The position numbers were made by a program, and so were the translations under genes. From Pelagibacteraceae bacterium BACL5 MAG-120820-bin39 (GTDB taxonomy: Bacteria > Pseudomonadota > Alphaproteobacteria > Pelagibacterales > Pelagibacteraceae), in assembly GCA_001438335.1 (NCBI GenBank), contig LIBV01000027.1, positions 1-11,281 of the forward strand: 11,281 bases of DNA, written 5' to 3'. Positions 6,784-11,281 of this stretch are shown here, piece by piece. Under the pieces are notes generated by a model. The model saw only the letters and a list, made by a program, of their open reading frames with translations. It was not told the DNA's origin and did not search any database. Within the stretch, counting starts at the first letter, position 1. Each line of letters opens with the position of its first letter.

Positions 6784-7326
6784 TTAAACTCTCTTCTTAC
6801 CCTGGACGATCCTATCCAATAATAAGGCCACAAATAAAATGGCGACCCCAGCTAAAATTCCTTGACCTACATTAGCATACTGTAATGCCTCTAAAACATC
6901 CTGACCTAACCCTTTGGCCCCTATCAAAGATGCTACTACCACCATGGCTAAACTTAACATTACTGTTTGGTTTACACCGGCTAAAATTGTTGGGGTTGCA
7001 AGAGGTATATCAACTTTAGTTAATAAATACCATTTTGATGCCCCATAGGCTATAGCTGCTTCTCTTATATTTTGTGGCACTCCTTTTAAGCCAAGTACAG
7101 TTAAACGCACCACAGGAGTACCACCAAAAATCATTGTTATAATTACTGCCGCAACTTTCCCAGTTCCAAAAAAAGCAATGACTGGAATCATAAAAACAAA
7201 GGCTGGCATAGTTTGCATAAAATCCATAATTGGCCTTATAAATAAGTAAAATCTTGGTTTCGTAGAACAGTAAATTCCAAGTGGAATTCCGATCACGATA
7301 CTCAATAATGCTGCCGTTCCTAATAT
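6784..7326 (-). pseudogene. proW: N-terminally truncated ProW-type glycine betaine/choline ABC permease
   Basis: The frame encodes the C-terminal part of a ProW/OpuAB permease, the membrane subunit of osmolyte importers for glycine betaine, proline betaine or choline. Homology begins at LGTAALLSIVIGIPLGI, just past an in-frame TAA at 7329-7327, and runs to the end. Typical elements are RPIMDFMQTMPAFVFMIP (about residues 24-41 from the TTG at 7305), REAAIAYGA with the following DIPLA, which is the ATPase-docking EAA loop (81-103), GVNQTVMLSLAMVVVASLIG and the LLLDRI end. Full members have roughly 280-350 residues, so about 100 N-terminal residues including the first helices are absent. No ATG opens the reading frame and the only early starts are TTG. 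No ATPase or binding-protein gene is adjacent. Its 60-base rows at 6841-6960 are 43-45% G+C by hand count, higher than the neighbouring genes. I read it as a remnant with an intact frame, but a shortened working protein cannot be excluded. Confidence 0.7.
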
Positions 7327-7390
7327 TTAATTGAGGAAAACAAAAAAAAAGAAACAATGAATGTATAATAAGACAATTTTTTATTAAAGA

Positions 7391-8284
7391 TTATTTAATT
7401 TTACCCAATTGTTTTTGTCTTGATATAATTATTAGTCCACTGACAATAATCAAAAAAGCTCCAATATAAGTATTCATTCTAGGTATTTCATTAAATATAA
7501 AATAACCAAAAAGAATACCCCATAAGATTACCGAATATCTAAAGGTAGAAGTTACCGAAACTAAAGTAACTTTGATTGTTGCTATAGAAAATATATAGCC
7601 CAAAGAAAGAAAAAATGATGATAAAAACATAATTGAATACTCTTTAGAATTAAAATTATAAAATTTATAAATACTCAAAACTCCAAAAAAAATTGTAACT
7701 ATTAAACAAGTGATAAAAGCTATTTGTAAGCTATGAAAATTTTCTTTTATATTTTTCGTATATATATCTCTAAATGTTAAAAGTATCGCCGCTAAGAGTG
7801 GAAAAATAAAATAATACCCATATTTCAAATCTGTAGGATTTACAACGACAACAACTCCAGCAAACCCCAAAAACACAGCACTCCATCTTCGCCAACGAAC
7901 TTTTTCTTTGAAAAAAATTGCACCATAAATAGTTAAAAGAATTGGAGCTAATGATAATAAAACATATACTTTAGCAAATGGTAATTTGGCTATACCGATA
8001 AAAAAACAAATACAGCATAAAGATTCAAGTATACCTCTTATTGCCAATTTTTTAGATGAAAATACAATTTTTATATCCAGTTGGTTTTTTAAAAATAAAA
8101 ATAACCCTATAACTAAACAAGCAAATATTCCTCTTATAAAAATAATCTGATTTAAAACAAATATTTCTTGATAGTTTTGATAAATTATTTTTACCAACAT
8201 ATCATTGGTAGCAAAAGATAATTGAGCCAACATCATATAAAAGATGCCTAATAACTCATTGTTAATTTTAAATAATTTCTTCAA
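7391..8284 (-). CDS. EamA/DMT-superfamily transporter
   Basis: A 297-residue membrane protein of the drug/metabolite transporter superfamily, built from two EamA repeats with about ten helices in total. The first repeat (about 12-149) ends with PFAKVYVLLSLAPILLTIYG, a basic loop KEKVRWRRW and a glycine-rich helix finishing in VVVNP. The second repeat (about 153-288) has the parallel SVTSTFRYSVILWGILFGY, then NEIPRMNTYIGAFLI. Members export or import amino acids, nucleosides, S-adenosylmethionine or other metabolites, and the substrate cannot be told here. The reading frame opens with TTG at 8284-8282, 13 bases after azlD. The first ATG is at codon 17, inside what should be the first helix, so the TTG is preferred. 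It lies directly downstream of azlCD and probably shares the same transcript. Confidence 0.88.
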   Translation of the reverse strand: MKKLFKINNELLGIFYMMLAQLSFATNDMLVKIIYQNYQEIFVLNQIIFIRGIFACLVIGLFLFLKNQLDIKIVFSSKKLAIRGILESLCCICFFIGIAKLPFAKVYVLLSLAPILLTIYGAIFFKEKVRWRRWSAVFLGFAGVVVVVNPTDLKYGYYFIFPLLAAILLTFRDIYTKNIKENFHSLQIAFITCLIVTIFFGVLSIYKFYNFNSKEYSIMFLSSFFLSLGYIFSIATIKVTLVSVTSTFRYSVILWGILFGYFIFNEIPRMNTYIGAFLIIVSGLIIISRQKQLGKIK

Positions 8285-8297
8285 TTTTGGTATAAAT

Positions 8298-8606
8298 TTA
8301 AATAAAAATAATAAACCAATATGCAGCTAAACCAGCCAAAATAGTAGCTATAATATTTCTACTAAACACACCAACAATTAAAGCTATAATAGATGCTAAT
8401 ATCTTTGGATTGTTAACAATATCTAAATCTCCATTTGTATCTATTAAAATTCCAGGAAAGATTATTGCGGGAAAAACTGCAGAGGGAACATAAGTTAAAA
8501 TTTGTTTAACTCTAGGATTCATTTTGCTTGTATCAAAATAAGATAAAGACAAAAATTTGGTCAAAAAATTTAAAACTCCAGATATTACAATTCCATACCA
8601 GATCAT
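8298..8606 (-). CDS. azlD: AzlD family branched-chain amino acid export subunit
   Basis: A 102-residue membrane protein of the AzlD family, the small subunit that works with AzlC to export branched-chain amino acids and analogues. About four hydrophobic helices are seen, around residues 3-22, 36-55, 66-82 and 84-101. The stretch MNPRVKQILTYVPSAVFPAI (29-48) matches the conserved AzlD core, where the V-P-x-A-V-F-P pattern is diagnostic. Its ATG overlaps the azlC stop by four bases (ATGA at 8606-8603), the standard coupling for this pair. Substrate choice in this organism is unverified. Confidence 0.9.
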   Translation of the reverse strand: MIWYGIVISGVLNFLTKFLSLSYFDTSKMNPRVKQILTYVPSAVFPAIIFPGILIDTNGDLDIVNNPKILASIIALIVGVFSRNIIATILAGLAAYWFIIFI

Positions 8607-9301
8607 TTATTTTTTCCTTTTTTATAAACAATCATCATCAAAGCTACTGATAAAGAAATAAAACTAGATAAAATAATGTAAGATTTTAATGGTGCATTAT
8701 ATAGGATTATAGAAAGTGATCCTGAAATCAAAATAATTATGATGTGATCAATTTTTCTAAAATAGGTCACTAATAATGCGATAAAAGTTAGCGGTATAGT
8801 GTAAGAAAGTCCTAATTTATCAGGAACAATAGATCCTAAAAAAACCCCAATCAATGTAGATATTTGCCAAATCAACCAAAGAAAAAAACCTGAACCAAGC
8901 AAATAATAATGTTTTAAGTCGTCTTTTTTATTTTTTTCAAAATAAATATTAGAAACTGCATAAGCTTGATCAGTTAATAAATAGGATAATAAAACCTTCC
9001 AGCCTAGAGATAAATTTTTTAGATACTCACTAAAACTTACTCCATACAAAAGATGTCTAGAATTAACTACAAAAGTTGAAGTAATTGTAATTAAAGAAGT
9101 TGCGCCACTTGAAAAAAGTTGAAGAAATACAATTTGAGAAGCTCCACCAAAAATAATGAATGATGTTGCAAATATTTCAAGTGAACTAAAGCCTAATTCA
9201 ATACCAATGGCACCCAATATAATTCCAAAAGGCACAACAGGAATTAACAAGGGAAGTATATCTACAATTCCTTTAAAAAATAATTTTATTTTTTTACTCA
9301 T
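8603..9301 (-). CDS. azlC: AzlC family branched-chain amino acid exporter
   Basis: A 232-residue inner-membrane protein, the large subunit of the AzlCD exporter. The family signature residues are present: PFGIILG (24-30), FGGASQIVF (51-59), the NSRHLLYG motif (80-87) and LTDQAYA (109-115). Four or more later helices fill the C-terminal half (about 136-226), and the length is normal. AzlCD was named for resistance to azaleucine, and family members export valine, leucine, isoleucine or related compounds. It starts 12 bases after fbpC and overlaps azlD by four bases, which points to a joint transcript with the iron transporter genes. No regulator of the Lrp/AzlB type is found in this window. Confidence 0.93.
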   Translation of the reverse strand: MSKKIKLFFKGIVDILPLLIPVVPFGIILGAIGIELGFSSLEIFATSFIIFGGASQIVFLQLFSSGATSLITITSTFVVNSRHLLYGVSFSEYLKNLSLGWKVLLSYLLTDQAYAVSNIYFEKNKKDDLKHYYLLGSGFFLWLIWQISTLIGVFLGSIVPDKLGLSYTIPLTFIALLVTYFRKIDHIIIILISGSLSIILYNAPLKSYIILSSFISLSVALMMIVYKKGKNK

Positions 9302-9313
9302 TCGGATTGTTAA

Positions 9314-10372
9314 TTAGTCGAAACAAACAATATGATCAATATGAATAGGTTTTTTAACACCGAATTTTTCTTCAACTTCGTGTTGATGAACATGGTGAGA
9401 ATGAACAAACACAGGTATTAGTAAATTACTTTCGGTTTTGAGAGTATAAATAAAATTAGTTCCTCTAAATTTTTTGTCTACCACTTCAAGCTTTAAAGTG
9501 CTTTTGTCATCATGTTCTAAATCCTCAGGTTGTAGTAATAACTTGACATTTGCTCCTTTGGGATAATGTTTTATAAAATCTCCTTTGATTATTCCTAAAT
9601 CTTTATTTTCTAACGATTTTTCATCAACCACTGTTGCGGGTATTAAAATTCCCTTATTTAAAAATTTTACGACCTCAATTGAATTTGGAAAATGATGAAC
9701 ATTATAAGGATCGTCATATTGTTTAAGTTGACCATTTAAAATTATTCCACATTTATTTCCTAAATAAAAAGCTTCATAGGAGTCATGAGTAACTATAATT
9801 GTAGTAATTTTATAATCCCTTAAAATTTGTTTAAGTTTAACTTGAATTTCTTCTTTAAAATTTTGATCGATATTTGATAGGGGTTCATCTAAAAGAAGCA
9901 AATCTGGCATAGATAATAATGATCTTGCTAAAGCTGCCCTTTGTGCTTCACCAGAGCTTATTTCATGGGGGTACTTCAATTTAATATTTTGCAGATGAAG
10001 AAATTCTATAACATCATCCAATTTCAATTTTTTAGTTTTTCTACTATTTCTATCAGCACCAAATTTAATATTATCAATAACATTATAGTGTGGAAATAAT
10101 GAGTTATCTTGGAAAGACAGAGAGATATTTCTATTTTCAGGTTCAATATGAGTTTTTGAAGAAGAAATTATTCTACCATTTAAACTGATACTACCTGATC
10201 TTATTTTTTCTAAACCAGCTATAGTTCTTAAAATAGTAGTTTTACCAATTCCAGAGGGGCCAAGAAGACATATAATATCCCCTTCATTTTCTATTTTTAA
10301 AGAGACATTATTTACTTTATTTTTTTTACTAGCAGCAAAAGTAACATTATTAATTTCAAAAAAATTTTTCAT
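9314..10372 (-). CDS. fbpC: Ferric iron ABC transporter ATPase, FbpC type
   Basis: This 352-residue cytoplasmic ATPase powers the permease encoded upstream. Walker A is GPSGIGKT (38-45), the Q-loop is Q88 in FQDNSLFPHY, the signature ISSGEAQR (138-145) is a slightly deviant LSGGEQQR, Walker B is LLLLDEP with D162 and E163, and the H-loop has H196 (THD). After residue ~240 a C-terminal domain of the TOBE/MOI type follows, with LLLQPEDLE (278-286), a family mark of iron and sulfate/spermidine-type ATPases. A histidine-rich segment, HSHHVHQH (324-331), sits near the end with H344 and H347 further on. It may reflect metal sensing, but related FbpC tails often carry some histidines. The start overlaps the fbpB stop as TAATG. 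The ligand is inferred from the permease, which is FbpB-like. Confidence 0.92.
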   Translation of the reverse strand: MKNFFEINNVTFAASKKNKVNNVSLKIENEGDIICLLGPSGIGKTTILRTIAGLEKIRSGSISLNGRIISSSKTHIEPENRNISLSFQDNSLFPHYNVIDNIKFGADRNSRKTKKLKLDDVIEFLHLQNIKLKYPHEISSGEAQRAALARSLLSMPDLLLLDEPLSNIDQNFKEEIQVKLKQILRDYKITTIIVTHDSYEAFYLGNKCGIILNGQLKQYDDPYNVHHFPNSIEVVKFLNKGILIPATVVDEKSLENKDLGIIKGDFIKHYPKGANVKLLLQPEDLEHDDKSTLKLEVVDKKFRGTNFIYTLKTESNLLIPVFVHSHHVHQHEVEEKFGVKKPIHIDHIVCFD

Positions 10373-11281
10373 TATTTTTCGTTTAAAATAAATTTAGAGG
10401 TTATTAAAATAAATGCACTAGAAATTAAAATTAAAATGATAGCTGGTGCAGCAGCAGCTTCTAATAAATCTTGAGAGGCATATGTATACGCAGTTGTTGC
10501 AAAAGTATCAAAGTTAAATGGTCTCATTATCAAAGTAATTGGCAGTTCTTTTATAATTTCAATTAAAAGTAAAATAATTACTAAAAAGACAGAATTTTTT
10601 AAGAATGGTAAATGAATATTTTTGAATGTCTTGATTTTTGAATAACCTAGCAAATAAGCACTTTCATCTATAGAATAATTAATCTTTAAATAGCCAGATC
10701 TAATTCCATTGTTGGCTAAAGAATAAAATCTAACAAAATAAACTATTACTAAACCAAAAATAGATCCTATAAAAAATGATTTAATATTATAGTTTTTAAA
10801 AATATAAATATTTTCATCTAAAAAAGATATAAATGAAATATAAGCAACAGCTAAAATTACACCTGGCATTGCATAACCTGAAATTGAAAAAGTTGTTAAA
10901 CCTTGAAGGAATTTACTTTTAGTAATTCTATTTCCATAATTAGAAATAAAACCCAGGGATATCAATAAACAGCAAGATAATAAAACAAGTAATAAAGTAT
11001 TACCTAAAAGTTTAATTAAATTTAAATCAAAGAAATGCTTAGGAAATAAAAATGTCCAGTAGCTCATTTGAATAACTGGAAATAAAAAACTAATAAAAAA
11101 AACTAAAAAACATACAGTAAATGCTAGGCTTGATTTATAACCTACTAACTTTATTTTTGTTTTAGTTTTAAATCCACTCTTAGACAGTGTGTGGTATTGA
11201 GCTTTTTTTCTAGAGAAATTTTCAATCGTGAACAGTAAGAAAATAAACATTAAAAGATAAAAAGATAATCTATTAGCTAAC
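10372..11281 (-). CDS. fbpB: Ferric iron ABC transporter permease, FbpB type (C-terminal half)
   Basis: The reading frame stays open to the window edge with LANRLSFYLL ahead of the first ATG at 11250, so this is the 3' part of a longer gene, not a 292-residue protein. FbpB permeases are fused twins of about 500-550 residues, and what is seen is one permease module after the linker NFSRKKAQYH. Six helices can be drawn. The EAA loop facing the ATPase reads IDESAYLLGYSKIKTFKNIH (194-213 from the ATG) and continues into LPFL. The signature KELPITLIMRPFNFDTFATT (234-253) is highly specific to the Fe(III) transport FbpB group. The periplasmic binding protein FbpA, the third partner, would be expected just upstream outside the window. 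The gene overlaps fbpC by one base. Confidence 0.9.
   Translation of the reverse strand, partial: LANRLSFYLLMFIFLLFTIENFSRKKAQYHTLSKSGFKTKTKIKLVGYKSSLAFTVCFLVFFISFLFPVIQMSYWTFLFPKHFFDLNLIKLLGNTLLLVLLSCCLLISLGFISNYGNRITKSKFLQGLTTFSISGYAMPGVILAVAYISFISFLDENIYIFKNYNIKSFFIGSIFGLVIVYFVRFYSLANNGIRSGYLKINYSIDESAYLLGYSKIKTFKNIHLPFLKNSVFLVIILLLIEIIKELPITLIMRPFNFDTFATTAYTYASQDLLEAAAAPAIILILISSAFILITSKFILNEK

Noticed and set aside
7016..7357. Minus-strand frame of 113 codons overlapping the permease remnant
   Set aside because: It runs in a different frame over clearly ProW-homologous sequence, and its translation is low-complexity, with no family resemblance. I also checked whether it supplies the missing ProW N-terminus through a frameshift; the residues upstream of the break do not look like ProW.
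11250..11250. ATG at 11250 as the true start of the permease gene
   Set aside because: The frame continues open upstream to the window edge, and the downstream module corresponds to the second half of an FbpB protein, so the ATG is internal.
1..11281. CRISPR array, insertion sequence or toxin-antitoxin genes
   Set aside because: No regularly spaced repeats, transposase-like motifs or short paired genes are present; all gene-sized frames are explained by the listed families.

Overview
The window looks like the chromosome of a small-genome, AT-rich marine alphaproteobacterium, most likely SAR11 (Pelagibacterales). This rests on the strong A/T bias by eye, A/T-ending codons, very small intergenic gaps (several genes overlap by 1-4 bases), and the gene types: a short PutA, AzlCD, an FbpBC-type iron ABC transporter and a ProW-type osmolyte permease. 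It is an inference from composition and content, not from a marker gene. Every gene lies on the minus strand, so transcription runs from high to low coordinates. No RNA gene, insertion sequence, CRISPR array or long repeat was found, and no gene-free stretch exceeds about 90 bases.

In transcription order, the first block (11281 to 7391) is a transporter group: the C-terminal half of an FbpB-type ferric iron permease (cut by the window edge), its ATPase FbpC, the amino acid exporter pair AzlC/AzlD, and an EamA/DMT exporter. Gaps are 13 bases or less, or the genes overlap, so it reads as one operon.

The second block (7326 to 6784) is the C-terminal part of a ProW-type glycine betaine/proline betaine/choline permease. 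Its first ~100 residues are missing and no partner genes are present, so it appears to be a truncated remnant. It is visibly richer in G+C than its neighbours.

The third block (6702 to 5725) holds a small SprT-like zinc metallopeptidase and an MntP-type manganese exporter.

The fourth block (5677 to 3325) is the most interesting: a single-domain rhodanese, a persulfide dioxygenase fused to a second rhodanese domain, a secreted monohaem cytochrome c, and a small membrane protein of the uncharacterised DUF4396 family. The last three are separated by only 4-6 bases. The enzymes should turn glutathione persulfide or thiosulfate into sulfite. The cytochrome and DUF4396 protein suggest that this cytoplasmic sulfur chemistry is linked to a periplasmic redox or metal function that is not described for this gene set as far as I know.

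The fifth block (3304 to 1) is putA, for proline oxidation to glutamate, overlapping by one base (TAATG) with the start of an MFS transporter that runs off the left edge. The block starts 20 bases after the DUF4396 gene, so proline catabolism may be co-transcribed with the sulfur block.
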